From the NCBI GenBank assembly GCA_018389105.1, contig JACATO010000196.1, positions 1-64,000 on the forward strand: 64,000 bases of DNA, in the 5' to 3' direction. The translations under genes and the position numbers were made by a program. Each line of letters starts with the position of its first letter. The stretch's first letter is position 1. Shown here one piece after another: positions 12,613 to 25,562 of the stretch. Source of the stretch: Nautilus pompilius (Eukaryota > Mollusca > Cephalopoda > Nautilida > Nautilidae). The notes below the pieces were generated by a model that worked only from the letters and a program-made list of their open reading frames with translations, had not been told where the DNA came from and ran no database searches.

Positions 12613-14656
12613 CAAACACAAAAAAAGAAATCCTAAAAGCAGGCTGTCGAATCAATTCTATCTCCTTTCCGAATAAACTTGGCAATAATATCGATTTATA
12701 GCGGAACAAAGTTTTAGACGAAACCGAGTTGCTAGGTTCCATACGGGTGTAGCCAGGCCGCCGGAGGCGTCCGGGACGGGAGGGGAATAAAGGAGAATCC
12801 TCCTCTTTTCTTTTTTTCCCCGCAGTGCGGCGCTGCCTTCGCTCTACCGTGAATAATGGCGGCGAAGACGTCCGGATAGCCAACCACGTCCAGAAGCGTT
12901 AATTACTGACCATTAACGGCCGGTGGTGAGCTAATAGAGTTTGAAATATATTTTCGGAATTTCGTCAACAATTTTTTGGCCCCGTACCATTTGATTCGTC
13001 ATCCAGCTTTATGGGTGCAGAAGAAGGGAATATTGGTTTCCACGGACTGAAGATTTATCGGGGAGGGAAGGAATTTAAAAGACGATGAACACATCAAGAA
13101 CATTTATTTGGGGGATCAAAAGAGAAATAAAAAATTTTTTTAAAAATATGGAAAAATATTCAACTGCCCGTCATAAATAATTAAAATACACACACCTATA
13201 TTTTCATATTATGCGTATATATGTGTATATGTTTTTTATTAATCATAATTATAAACTTTTCACAGACGAAATTAAATCATTTGGAATCAGATAGTAATTT
13301 AAGATAGCGATATTCATAGATTTTCTCTGTATACTCCGTTTAGTCATTCATCTGAGTTCTACTTGGGACCCATCTACCTGCCAAAGTCGGAAGTGCAACG
13401 TCTTCTTCCTAGCGGACAACTCGCAGCACTACTTTCCATTACTAGAGTTGGCTCCCTTGTAGCAATGGGTGTATATATATATATATAAACACAAAAAATT
13501 AAATGATTAAAAATGCAAAACATTTAAAATATTTTAAAATTAAAAAAAGAAGAAATATTTGCAGTTGAATATCTACCAAAATATTTAATGATATTCATAT
13601 TAAAATGCTTAAAACTTATGAAAAATTAAAAACAGTTTTTATTGCCTAAAACGTTTTAGAGGCTTTTATAAATTTATGCAAAGATATTTAGGTAAATCGA
13701 TAAGTATATATTTTAAGATTACGGTATGAAATATTTTTAAAGAGATTAAAATTTTCTAATCAAAATTTTCAAAAAAAACTTCTAAAATATTTAAAATAAC
13801 AAATTAGATTGCATTTAAAATCAGTGAAAATTCTTTTAACTATTTCAAAGATTACAACTATAGAATTTTAAAATTTTAAAAAAATATTAAAGTATTCAAA
13901 TAGAAAATGCGAAAAATCTTTGTTTTTAATAAGTAGTAGTTAAACGATTAAAACATTGACAGATGTTGGAAGCATTTAAATAGATTAAAGATATATTAAA
14001 CATTTAAAGTTTATTAAAATGAATATTTCAAGTTGAAGTTACTTAGAGTAATACGTATTCTGAAAATTAATAATACGCTATGCGAATTAAAATTTACGTG
14101 GCCTCGTGGCTCTGTAATAAAAAGACAAATGAGCTTTTTGCAATGATTCAGTAAAACCAATAAAATTTTGCATCACCCTCAACTTTCAGGAAAGAGTCCA
14201 AGATGGTGGCCCATCTGATCTTCTGAACCATAAATTTAGCCAGCAACATGTTGGTAGCAACATGGACACTAAATATCTCACTAACACTTTTAAAATAAGA
14301 AGAAACTCCAAAACGCTAATACGATTTGCCCGGCTTCTATTATTTAAGCACCAGCATGATACAGAACCCAGTCAGACGAAATAAGGTGGCCAATGTCGTC
14401 AGCAGCACGTGATCGTAGCTGACTTTCGGAGATAATATCGTAAGTGACGCAGAACACCTCGAACTATTTACAAAACAGACAGTTATCACTCCTTAAAATA
14501 CAAGGGAAACGGGACTTCGCTCTAGCGCTTCGGAGGCCATGGTTACCACCCGTATTTCTTTCAGAAGACCTTAGAAAGGGTACAAGACAGTCTAATCTTG
14601 CAGTAATGGTGTTCACTCGCCAGTACTTCTTACTTACCAGTAAATTACAATCCTTG
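12613..14656. other. A+T-rich non-coding DNA
   Basis: Between about 13050 and 14130 the sequence is strongly A+T-rich with many AAAATATTTAAA-like words and an AT tract at about 13472-13487. It may be an old degenerate AT-rich repeat or a MAR-like region. No open frame of note lies in it. Confidence 0.5.
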
Positions 14657-14745
14657 TTTCTCTCTCTCTCTCACCTCTCTCTCTCTCTCTCTCCTCTCTC
14701 TCCTCTCTCCATCCTCCTCTCTCTCTCCTCTCCTCCATCTCTCTC

Positions 14746-14777
<32 letters not shown>

Positions 14778-14800
14778 CGCTCTCTCTCTCTCTCTCTCTG
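14657..14800. repeat. (CT)n microsatellite
   Basis: CT repeats on the plus strand with ATC interruptions, leading directly into the composite array. Confidence 0.9.
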
Positions 14801-15337
14801 TACGTATGTAATATCTCTATTTCTGAATGATGTAATCTCTCTCTGTATGTCATCTTCTCTCTCTGTCCTCCATCTCTCTCTCTCTCTTCATCTTACTTAC
14901 TGATATCTCCTCTTAATGACGTCATCTCTCTTTATTTTCTGTAATGACGTCATGTCTCTCTCTCGCATCTCCATCCTCCTCCCTCTCTCTCTCCTGTACT
15001 CTAGTTATATCTCTATTTCTGAAATGATGTAATACTCTCTCTGTAAATGGTCCATCTCTCTCTCTCTCTCCTCTGTCTCCATCTCTCTCTCGTCTACTTA
15101 CGCGTGATATCTCTCTGTAATGACGTCATCTCTCTTTATTTTCTGTAATGACGTCATGTCTCTCTCTCTCCATCTCCATCTCTCCCTCTCGCCCTCTGTA
15201 CTTACGTAATATCTCTATTTCTGAAATGATGTAATCTCTCTCTGTATTGTCATCTCTCTCTCTCTGTCTCTACTTACGTAATATCTCTCTGTAATGACGT
15301 CATGTCTCTCTCTCTCTCCATCTCTCTCTAGCCATAA
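14800..15337. repeat. CT-rich composite array with CRE palindromes
   Basis: The array alternates CT runs with two kinds of non-CT block: ACGTAATATCTCTATTTCTG followed by AAATGATGTAATC, and CTGTAATGACGTCATCTC. Exact TGACGTCA occurs at 14917, 14945, 15121, 15149 and 15295. The blocks match, in reverse complement, those of the array at 31.56-32.0 kb. Confidence 0.85.
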
Positions 15338-17781
15338 TCAATCGCTGTAGAATTTCGAACCAAATTAACTAGAATATAAATCCTTCATAATTAACTCTGG
15401 TTTCCTTTTTATCTCACCAGAAACTGCCAGATCAATAACGAAGCCGTAAACACCTCCCCCCCGCCTTTATGCAGAACGCAATTAAGGTTTATTCTGCTAA
15501 ACTCTAATCGGCAGTAGGCGGCGCATAGCTAGACTGCTAAGTTCGCACCCAGAGTTTGGCGTTTGTATTTTTTTATCGGGACCCTGAGACCGCTTACTTC
15601 AGCGACCCGTCTGTATTCCACTGGTCTCCATCCGGCGTTCTCCTCCGAACATTGTCTGCAGTTTTCTCCCGCGCAAGGCTTTCTGAAATGTCACTTCAGA
15701 CATGGTCGGTCAAACCTTGGGCAGCCATTTTGTAATGGTATCGACCGGTGGTTTCCAATCGAAAGGAGCAGGGAGGGAGCAGCCAGCAACAGCTCTCCAC
15801 CCACCCCCCTCACAGTGAATATTAGCATTTTTTAGACATTCTGGGAAGACGAGACTTTCAAAGTTTAACTAGATGTTTAGTCCTGTTATCAGAATTTTCA
15901 GTTTATTCCGTTTCAGCGAAATTCTAAGTCCGACCAGAGCCAGAGGTTTGCCTTGTTACCAAATTTAATTGCTGTTCCCAGACATTTATTTCCTCTAGAA
16001 GTTCAGCGATGTTTGCAGTCTGTTCGGCGGACACCGGACTTAACTGCTATGTCTCCATCGGTATCTACTCTGTTCACTTAGCAATTTTAAGTCTGACAAG
16101 ATTGATATTTTTTCCTTTCTTTCAATTAAACAACTCTAACTGCTTCTTCTTGGCGTCCAGGGCCCCAGCGGTTAACCACTTGACTGCCAAAGCGTCTGAT
16201 TTTTCTCCCTTCCCTCCTCTAAAAATAAAGAGTTCTAATGAGGATTTTTGCGGTTTAGGAATGGCAACGCTCTCTAGCGGATGATCGCAGTACTACCCTT
16301 CCCTTACCCTGGTTGTCTCCGTTGTGGAGACTGGCTGATATTTCTTTTTTTTTGTTTGTTTGTTTGTTACATAATGACGTAATCTTAGGAGAACCATCGT
16401 ACATCTTTTTTTTAATCCATCATAACTTTACTAAAATCCGCGGGGGGGGTCAAGACCTCTAGTGATGTACTCCAGGCGACTCACTACCGCCACCTGTCGG
16501 ATTGTCGGAAGGCGCATTAATTACAACAAACGACTATTTGCGAAAATTCCACGTAACGCGAATTCGGGCTCTCAACACTTTGCGCCAGAAAATTAGCGGC
16601 ACCCCGACGGTCGATCGGTCGACGCAGGCAGGATGGTGTTGGAAAATCACGGAAACCAGGACCCATGAATAGCGATTAGGTACCGAGCACCTTGTCTTAG
16701 CGAATCACCGATAACCTCTCCAGCTGCTAAAACCAGGCACTTCGAAGCAGTGCGTCGGGATTCGTGATCGATCGACGGAAATAGATGAATATCTAATCAG
16801 AGATTCTGCAGACATTGATTAAATTTTTGTAAGAAAACAGTCCGTACAGAAATATCTATTGCCGTTAAAAATGGTGTAAATTGAGGAATGCACGGGTCGC
16901 CTAGCATCTTATTGGTCAAAAGCCGTCGTTAAATTTAGAATTAAGTTGTTTAGCAACTAATGATTATTAAATATAAACAGCGCGTTTGTTTGTTTAATTA
17001 TTAGTATAAATGTACCTCTAAATATTTAATCTGACTAGACAATTTAAATTACACTATCTCATCGTCCATTCAGGTGGGCTTTAAAAAATATGGAAGATTT
17101 AGATTAGAAAACACACCAGGAAATATTTATTGATTTGGTAGCTGCCTGAAGGAAATTGTATTTTTAATCATTTTGTTTTCCTTTTATGATATGTATTTTG
17201 CTTTTCTTATGAGAAATAACAGATCGTGCTACAATTCTTAATGTAACGTGGAATTTACCGTATACCTTCACAACACAGGAGATTTTCTTCTGCCTACCGT
17301 ATCTTTAATAAAAGATTTCTCAAATGTCACTTAAAATAATGCAATAAAATTAGTTCTCTCAGCTCTAATATTTTGGGTCTCAAATATAAATTAAAATTTA
17401 TATTTCCATTATACAAAGTGATTATAAGTCAGAAGTCACATATATAAATGACGTTAACCGAATCATCTTTCACAACTAGGAAATGCAACTCAAACGGAAA
17501 TCTGTGGTTTTCTTGTCCGGAGAGCTACAGTGTGAACCATTTTGGGTTCCGAAACTAACAACAGTCTGAATGTATCAAAATGTCCTGAAAATTACTGCCA
17601 TACCTACGTAAGTTAATGAAAAAAACTGCTTTTATTTAAAAAAATGAAATAAATATTTTTATTAGCAGATTTTAAAATCAGTCTTGGTTTCTTACTTTTG
17701 TTTTCAGAAATTCTTAGATATAACGTCTTTTATATAAAAAAACACACACGCGTGCGTAGATATTGTTCGTTTACTGAATGA
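15338..17781. other. Unique, partly A+T-rich DNA, no gene seen
   Basis: Contains a TTTG/TGTT tract near 16348-16369, a G-run at 16442, CGCCACCTGTCG at 16488-16499 and A+T-rich DNA from about 16800. No supported exon. Confidence 0.35.
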
Positions 17782-17784
17782 GAG

Positions 17785-17842
<58 letters not shown>

Positions 17843-17939
17843 GATGATGAGGATGATGAGAGAGAGACAGAGAGATGAGAGAGTGGATGGATGGAGGGAG
17901 GAGAGAGATGATGTGAGAGAGAGAGATGAGATATGATGA

Positions 17940-17982
<43 letters not shown>

Positions 17983-18425
17983 TAGATGGAGAGAGAGATG
18001 ATGAGAGAGATGGAGTAGTGAGCGAGAGAGAGAGAGTGAAAGAGAGAGAGAGAGTGAAAGAGAGAGAGAGAGATATGATGATGATGAGAGAGAGAGAGAT
18101 GGCGATAGATGGAGAGAGAGAGATGATGAGAGAGATGGAGATAGATGGAGAGAGAGAGAGAGTGAAAGAGAGAGAGAGAGATGATGATGATGAATGATGA
18201 TGATGACTGATGATGAGAGAGAGAGCGCGCTGGATTAGATGGAGAGCCGAGATGATGTGAGAGAGAGAGATGATGATGATGAGAGCGAGAGAGATGGCGA
18301 TAGATGGAAGAGAGATGAGATAGAGAGAGTGGAGATAGATGCGAGAGAGAGAGTGAAAGCGAGAGCGAGAGATATGATGATGCTGCGAGAGCGAGCGCTG
18401 CGATAGATTGGCGCGAGCGAGATGA

Positions 18426-18464
<39 letters not shown>

Positions 18465-18640
18465 CGCGAGAGAGAGAGCGCGAGAGAGAGCGAGAGATAT
18501 GATGCTGATGAGAGAGCGAGCGAGATGGAGCTCGATGGCGAGAGAGAACGTGAAAGAGAGAGAGAGAGCGAGCGAGCGAGATAGATGATCTGGGAGAGCG
18601 AGAGCCGATGGCGATAGCTGGAGCGAGAGAGAGCGAAAGA
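17782..18640. repeat. Long (GA)n/(GATGAT)n array with degenerate 3' part
   Basis: About 860 bases of purine-rich repeat on the plus strand. It begins as pure GA, passes through GATGATGATG and GATAGATGG blocks, and from about 18220 becomes irregular with many C bases (GCGAGCGCTGCG). The 330-codon Ser/Leu frame on minus is produced by the repeat and is not a gene. Confidence 0.95.
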
Positions 18641-19290
18641 GAGCGTTTTCAACCATTGCTACCCGGGTGTCAGACACGGCGGACTGGCACCTTTTCAGCA
18701 TCCATCCACGCTTTTGCACCAAATGGCTAGAGATCTGTATCGTGTCATGGCAGCCATTTTCACGAGTTTTACCTCTCTGTTCTCAGAACAAAATAAGAAG
18801 GGAAATTCTAGATAAAATGGCGAAAATGATTTTCTTATTTTAGGAGAGAGATCCTACTTGGATTCCTTCACAAACACAGCCAAGAAGACTCTTGAGGTAG
18901 ATACGGTGCTGCTTTGCGTAGAGTCACGACATACTGCGTTCTGAAAACCCGTCTGCGGTTGCCTCGGCCTCTCTCAGAATAACAATACAACATCTTCGCG
19001 GATAAATATTTACAAAACAGTTCTGCGTGTGACACTGAGTAAAGTACAGAGAATTCACGGATTAGAGAAGCAACACGCGGAAACCATTTTACACGAGGTA
19101 ATGAGATATGAACACACACACACACACACGGACGCTTCCAGTTTTAATTAAGCACGACATTGTGGAATTGCGTGCTCTGATGACTGAGTACCGGTGTCTG
19201 GCGCAGCGGAGCCTGATATCGTTGAGAAACATATAAAAGACCGGGTACTTAAGTTCTTGAAATTCAGGCGAAGCGTTATTACTGTAGCAA
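18641..19290. other. Unique DNA, no gene seen
   Basis: Contains a small AC tract at about 19112-19128. No recognised gene. Confidence 0.4.
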
Positions 19291-19294
19291 CGAT

Positions 19295-19990
19295 GAGTTC
19301 TGGCTGCGTTATAGACGCTAGTGGTGTTCGAGTTCTGGCTGCGATCTATACGCTAGTGGTGTACGAGTTCTGGCTGCGATCTATACGCTAGTGGTGTTCG
19401 AGTTCTGGCTGCGTTCTATACGCTAGTTGTGTACGAGTTCTGGCTGCGATCTATACGCTAGTTGTGTACGAGTTTACCCTGCTATACTACGATCTATACG
19501 CTAATGGTGTACGAGTTCTGGCTGCGTTCTATACGCTAGTTGTGTACGAGTTCTGGCTGCGATCTATACGCTAGTGGTGTACGAGTTCTGGCTGCGTTCT
19601 ATACGATAGTTGTGTACGAGTTCTGGCTGCGATCTATACGCTGGTGGTGTACGAGTTCTGGCTGCGATCTATACGCTAGTTGTGTACGAGTTCTGGCTGC
19701 GATCTATACGCTAGTTGTGTACGAGTTCTGGCTGCGATCTATACGCTAGTTGTGTACGAGTTCTGGCTGCGTTCTAGACCCTAGTGGTGTACGAGTTCTG
19801 GCTGCGATCTATACGCTAGTTGTGTACGAGATCTGGCTGCGTTCTAGACGCTAGTTGTGTACGAGTTCTGGCTGCGTTCTAGACACTATTTGTGTACGAG
19901 TTCTGGCTGCGATCTATACGCTAGTTGTGTACGAGTTCTGGCTGCGTTCTAGACACTATTTGTGTAGAGTTCTGCATGCGTTATACTGGC
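19295..19990. repeat. 35-bp minisatellite (about 20 copies)
   Basis: Head-to-tail units with core GTACGAGTTCTGGCTGCG followed by ATCTATACGCTAGT. The period measured between successive unit starts is 35 bases (for example 19323 and 19358). Units differ mainly at GCGATC/GCGTTC and AGTGG/AGTTG, and one disturbed unit lies near 19470-19500. Open frames across it are a consequence of the repeat. Confidence 0.95.
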
Positions 19991-22470
19991 TACATTCTTG
20001 ATATTAATATTGCACGAATTCAGCTTATGTGTTAGACGCTCGAGTAGACTATCAAGAACATGTACAGCGACATCTACTGCAAAATAACCAATAACAAAAG
20101 TGCAGCATCTTAAATGTTTCTTCACTACTGAAATCGGGCTAGGGATAACAGTTAGGAAAAAAGATTGTCGGTGGTTAACACGTCGCTGTTGGTAACCAGT
20201 GAATTTGAAAGTAAATCCCAAAATTACGCGGTTGCTGAATCTTCCCCCCAGTTAACATCACCAACAGCGTCGAAGTTGGCGAATCGTTTCGCTGTATCAT
20301 TTACCCCGCATTTTCAAAGACACAGAGAATAAATACGGCTCGACTTTCATTGCCAGCTCTGCCGGAACGTTAAGTATTCCTACCGCACAGCGATAACTAT
20401 TCATATGTGTTCTAAGTAACAGAGCAAAGAAGAAGGGTAAAAAAAAAACGTTCAAAAAAAATTTTAATTAAAAAGCAACAGCAGTCGTGGATCGATCGAC
20501 CTGAGCCCTAACCCATACAGCGTGCGACATCATTGTGTGACGTGTCAGACGGATCCGCTTTAATGCTGCCATCCTTTTTATTACATATGCAATATGCGCC
20601 ACGACCAGTAATGAGAATCTTTCTTTGTGCACGACGTGAATTCTATCTCTTGTAAAGCTGGGAGACGAAAATCCACGTGGAGGTGTCTATTTCCTATTGA
20701 CCGGTGTCCCCCCCTTTAACTCCAAAAGTATCGGTTGGACGGCTTCAGTACGTAAAAGTATCGATGAAAAAGATGTGGGTTCTATGAAACTGGTAATAAA
20801 ACAACAAATCGCTCAGCTGGCTTGCTCCACGGATTTGTCTCCCCTTCCGTGCGTATCTGGGACTTCTTTATCGTAGATGGCGCCCGGCAGTTTCGACCGC
20901 GAGGAAGTGGGTCATGTCTCTCAAACGGGTCAATAGGCGTTTGGTAGGTTAGCGGCCTATACGCAACCTGCCAATCTGTCTATATAGCCCGATCTTTGGG
21001 TAGACTGTGAAAACCTTTGTTTGCGATAAAAGCAGATTGGACCGCTTTCCTCTCCTAGAACAGCTTCTAGGGATGAGCTGACCAGCCAAGTCAGATTCAA
21101 ATTATATCACCCACGGTCATTAAAAAAAAACTTAAAGTACAGGATGGTAGATGGACCAAAAAAACAAAAACGAGAAAGCTCTGGTGTTCAATGGCTGCAC
21201 ACATCAGCGGTTAATTGGTGTCGAGGGTTTTTTATATATATACAGAAGTGCAGTGCAAACTTTAGGACGATAAATATATACTGGCCTTCAAAGTTATGAG
21301 CACAACACTTATAAATGAAAATTCTTTATCAAACAGAAAACAACCATAAAAAAAACCAAATAAATTGTTTGTCAGAAGAGATAAATCATTAACCGTGACG
21401 TTTTTATCACTTGAAACTTTCTATATACATATGCCCCTAGCAAATTAGTTATATGGATGTTTTAGTTCATGGCAATAGCAAGATGTTATCGTGTTCGATC
21501 TTGTAACCTTTCTGACTACCACTTTAAATAATTGCCGGCTCATATCATGCGCTTCTACAAATGCTAATAGACCTCATTATCGACGGCTGATATTTGGAAG
21601 GTAAAGAAAAATGGCACCTGAAAACAGAATTTATAAAATAAAAGCTACGTATTATCGTCTTTCATAAGGATGGTCACTGCGTGCGGCTAGGTTGTGAAGG
21701 AAGCTGCAGTTATACAGGCTGGTGTGCAAACAATCGTCTATTAAAGCCGACTTGCTTCAGCGTGAAGTCGGAGAAGTAAAAGGGAAATCCACGGCGCAGA
21801 AAGATGGGTCGCTATTTCCAAAGGTACTAATGGCCCGAAGAACACTGCGCAGTAGATAATTGATAGAAAAGAATTGGAAACATTCTTAGACCATGGTTTG
21901 GCGCCCTAAGTCTCCATTTCTGAATCATATCGAACTTCTCCGGGTCCAGCTGTCCCTGTTTCCCCAATTTTAACGAGCGAACAAAACAACAACAGTATTT
22001 CCACAACGGCTAACGTGTAGAGTACATGTAAATCTTAGGGGGAACAAGAGGGAACAAATGGAAATTTAGAAAAATAAATAAATAAAGGTCATCATTAAGG
22101 GATAGGGCCCCTCCCCCCCTGACCACAATACAGGACCCTCAGCGGGCTCTCACGCTGCTTATATCCCAGCAGTGGAAGGAATTGACGACAAAGTTTCGTC
22201 AGAGAAGTCCACTGGCAGAACGATTGTCTTCTGGGGTTTATGGACCCATGGTCGACGTCCGGCCGTCGGGGGGCTTACCCTACCTCCGCGAAAGCCTTTT
22301 GGGTGTCATGAGAGGGTCACACGTGGAATCTGAAACGAGCTCCTTCCAACCCTCAGCGGGGGTTGGTCCGGCAGGTCCACGTCCGAAGTGATCGCCTCCC
22401 TGTGTCGCTATACCTCCGTCGGCTGGCCTCGGCGTTGGCACTGCCACGGGGACTCGGCTATCAGCGTGTC
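19991..22470. other. Unique DNA with a possible transposon terminus at 21279
   Basis: No gene is recognised. At about 21279 the sequence CTGGCCTTCAAAGTTATGAG follows a TATATA tract and looks like the outer end of a Tc1-type inverted repeat. I found no convincing partner end or transposase between it and 22 kb, so the call is tentative. Confidence 0.3.
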
Positions 22471-22471
22471 T

Positions 22472-23600
22472 CTAGAGAGCATGAGCGCAGGGAGGCCTGC
22501 CAGCGCTCCTGACAGCCCCCCCATCACCGCCGCAGTCAGCCTTTACCGCCCCCCTCTCTCCGTTGGACCTACTGTGACAGCGGTCCCCCTTTCGAAGCAC
22601 TGTACTCCAAGGGTAGCGAATTACGGGTCCTGACGGTTGTAACCATCCCCCCCTCGAGTCTAGAATTGCAGCTGGCAACCTGACCCCGTTCGGTTGCTTT
22701 GATTTCAGCGCACGCATTACCGACACCATCATTAGCATCTGGCATGCGAGCCCTTTGCTCCGACTCCATAGAGCCTCATTGATATTCACATCAGGGCTTT
22801 GTGCGGGCCGAGGAATCTCTGTGGGTGTTCCGTCAGCCTCTCTATATTCCAGGTAGCTTTCCACCGCATCAGCTGTATGCTGGTGGTCACTGTCTCCTTG
22901 AGAGATGTCTTTTGGGGAAGGAGAACCTGCCAGTACCTGTTGGAAGTCGATATACCTTCAGTTTTACACAAATTCCCGACACCCCTGGCTGACACACAGC
23001 CTCGCACCTGTATTGATCCACCAACACGCGCGCTAACTGTTACATCGGTCCCCCGGTCCCGCCTCCATACAAACCACTGTCAGTTACTGCCGGGCAGTTG
23101 GAACTTAACCCATCTGCAAAGAGCATTGTCTTACAGGTTTGGTCATCCCACTGCTCCATTTCTGCTGCCTCTCTCAGCCTTTCCACCTGGTTGCTTCCGC
23201 TTCGGGCAGCCACACGTCCGCTGAGATCGCTTCGCGCTGGTGTGGAGCTTCCTCTTCTTACAAAGAGCAAACTCCGAGATACTTAACATCAGTCTTAGAG
23301 GTTTTGGGAGGGGGCTTTATTCCTCTTCCGCATCTATTTTCAACAGCTCCATTTTCGTGTATCCTCATCAGAGTTTTGCATGCAGCTTCTTGCGAAACAT
23401 AAAGTCCGGCTGCGATCTGCTTCATGGAATAGCCTTCACTAGCTGAGCCACGGTCTGCAATGATATCGCCCGCCGTCATGTAGTCCTTCCGTGGGTGTGG
23501 CACTTCCTGCCTGCCGGCATGACAACCAATCGCAGTGTACTATATCAACACGTGACTGTGCTATACGGCATTTCAATTTTACATGGAATTTTATCACGTG
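22472..23600 (-). pseudogene. Tc1/mariner-type transposase pseudogene with 5' end
   Basis: Reading on minus from 23503, the N-terminal helix-turn-helix region (GYSMKQIAAGLYVSQEA) is followed by a shifted segment with GGSIQVRGCVSARGVGNL near 23007-22960, which matches the GGS-MVWGCFS-GVGDL block of Tc1 transposases. Next comes ESYLEYREADGT, then PAQSPDVNINEALWS near 22800, corresponding to the conserved P-QSPDLNPIE-LW motif that carries the last catalytic acid. At least three frame changes and stops separate these parts, so it cannot encode an active enzyme. The flank at 23505-23600 matches the relic at 11.7 kb. It is the best preserved DNA transposon in the window. Confidence 0.85.
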
Positions 23601-23637
23601 TTTTGGCATTTTATGCTTAGTTTTTCCTTTAATATTT

Positions 23638-23658
23638 CCAATAATAATGATAATAATG

Positions 23659-23705
<47 letters not shown>

Positions 23706-23719
23706 TAATAATAATAATA

Positions 23720-23751
<32 letters not shown>

Positions 23752-23765
23752 AATAATAATATAAT

Positions 23766-23802
<37 letters not shown>

Positions 23803-23822
23803 TAATAATTAATAATAATGAG
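23638..23822. repeat. (TAA)n/(TGA)n microsatellite
   Basis: ATA/TAA trinucleotide repeats with an internal GATGATGATG block at about 23720-23752. It abuts the Tc1 relic. The Ile and Leu/Tyr/His frames are artefacts. Confidence 0.95.
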
Positions 23823-25562
23823 AATCTAAACAAAAGTTTGTTAGTTTTCTCCAGTTCTCTTCTATGTTTAAAATTTCACTCTTTTTTTTAAAAAAAAAAT
23901 TAACTTATTTAAATTCACACCAGAATTCTCGGAGCGTCTACTTCTGGGAAATGTAGTTCCGCGAATCAACGAGAGTTGACGTGAGACTGAGACTTTAGCG
24001 TAGCAGGACATGGCTGCGGAGGTCAGGCGCTTAAGCTGGCTACACGGTATCATTATTCCTGTATCGACCTGCTGTGCTCATCGTGAAAATGCTCCCAACA
24101 CAGAAACAATTTTCTTTTCCGACGGGCTGCCGTCAGCAGGAACGGCATAAAACCGGCTTGGTTTGGCACAACCGTCGACATCAGGTTTTGCACACGTGAC
24201 CACCGAGATCGGCATCCACGGTACGAAATGGCGCTGTAGTTGTCCCGAATTAAGTCTTTACCAATAAAAAAAAAGGGGGGGATGGTATTTAAATCGCGGC
24301 ATAATGCGATCCTTACACTAAACTGCAATAATATGTTATCTTTCTAGTCGTAGACCGATGCGCAGAAGAGAGAAAAAAAACTCTGGCGAAGAAGTGTAGT
24401 GTCGCGGTTTTCCGCCAGGAGGTGCGCAGTCCAGGCGCTTCTGACTTCGGCAGGGGAACTATTACTGGAACTTATTACCCCCCCTTTTTTTTTTTTTAGC
24501 CGTGAGAGGATCGACGGTTTATTTAACAAGTTAATACGTTTTCCTCGCGTTCAGCCGAAGTCCGATGATTCCAAACAGACTGAACTACCAACGCTGTGCA
24601 GCACAGGTCGGAGTCGATGGTAGAAGTGATGGAAAGCCGAGGGTCTTCTCTCTCCTTCACTAACCCTGACTGGAAGAACTCAGCTAATTTCATTTTACAA
24701 CTTAATGCCGAAGTTGGAAGAGAAAACGAAGCATGCAAACTGATTAGCGGAATTTGCCTGGCATCAGAATTAGCGGGTAGTATTTTGTTGGGTCGCCTCC
24801 CCCCTCCTAAGTGGAAAGATAACAGAAGAATTACATAAGTTAGCCGGCTCGGTCGGGCCTGCAGCGATATCCGGCGATGCGTCCAAGGCTGAAGGATAAA
24901 TGGATGATGGTTTCTTAGTAATTGCTCATCCTCCTCCCCTCTCCCCCCCCCAGGGTGTTTCTCGTGATAAATGTGACTCTATAAGAAAACATATCTGTGT
25001 AGGTCCTCATATGGGGGGGATGCAATTGCCAATTCGTGTTAAAGGTTTTCTTTCTTTCCTAATCCAGAGAAGCAGTTTAAAAGCCATATTAACAAAACTG
25101 TGGACAGAACGCCAGAAGACCGGGCTGCTTAAAGGCTGAAAGGGGTTAATTTTGCTTTTAACAACATAAAAAAAAAAAACAAAAACAAACGCTAAGTCAA
25201 TTTTCTTCTCTCGTCAGAACTGCCACACTGTTTACTCTAGACACATTCCAGCAAACGTTCCACACTTTTTCCTGCTCTTCTGTCAAGGAGGTTTTCTCCC
25301 CCCACCCCAACCCTTTCGCAAACGACCCACCGCGCGGACCGGTGGCACTTACCGACTTCACCTCAGAATAGCCTTCTGGGCCGGCTTTCGAAATATCGAT
25401 ACGACAGCGCATCACTAACCTCCCCCCGCCCCAACCCGGGTTCGTCAGATAATAATAATTCGGGATTGGGAATGTTAGCACAGGAACCGACCGACCCACC
25501 CGACGGAGAGAGAGAGAGACGTCTCTGCAACTGCTTGTAGCGGAAGCTTGGTTGGCAAGCAG
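23823..25562. other. Unique DNA, no gene seen
   Basis: Mixed sequence with short homopolymers (poly-T near 24484, poly-C near 24944). Frames of up to 80 codons overlap on both strands and show no recognised motif. Confidence 0.35.

Noticed and set aside
17730..18722. 330-codon Ser/Leu-rich minus-strand frame, the longest in the window
   Set aside because: Generated by GA dinucleotides; no other composition, motifs or splice context.
21279..22100. Complete Tc1 element starting at the TIR-like sequence
   Set aside because: Only one end resembles a terminal repeat; translated frames gave no solid transposase block and no second end.
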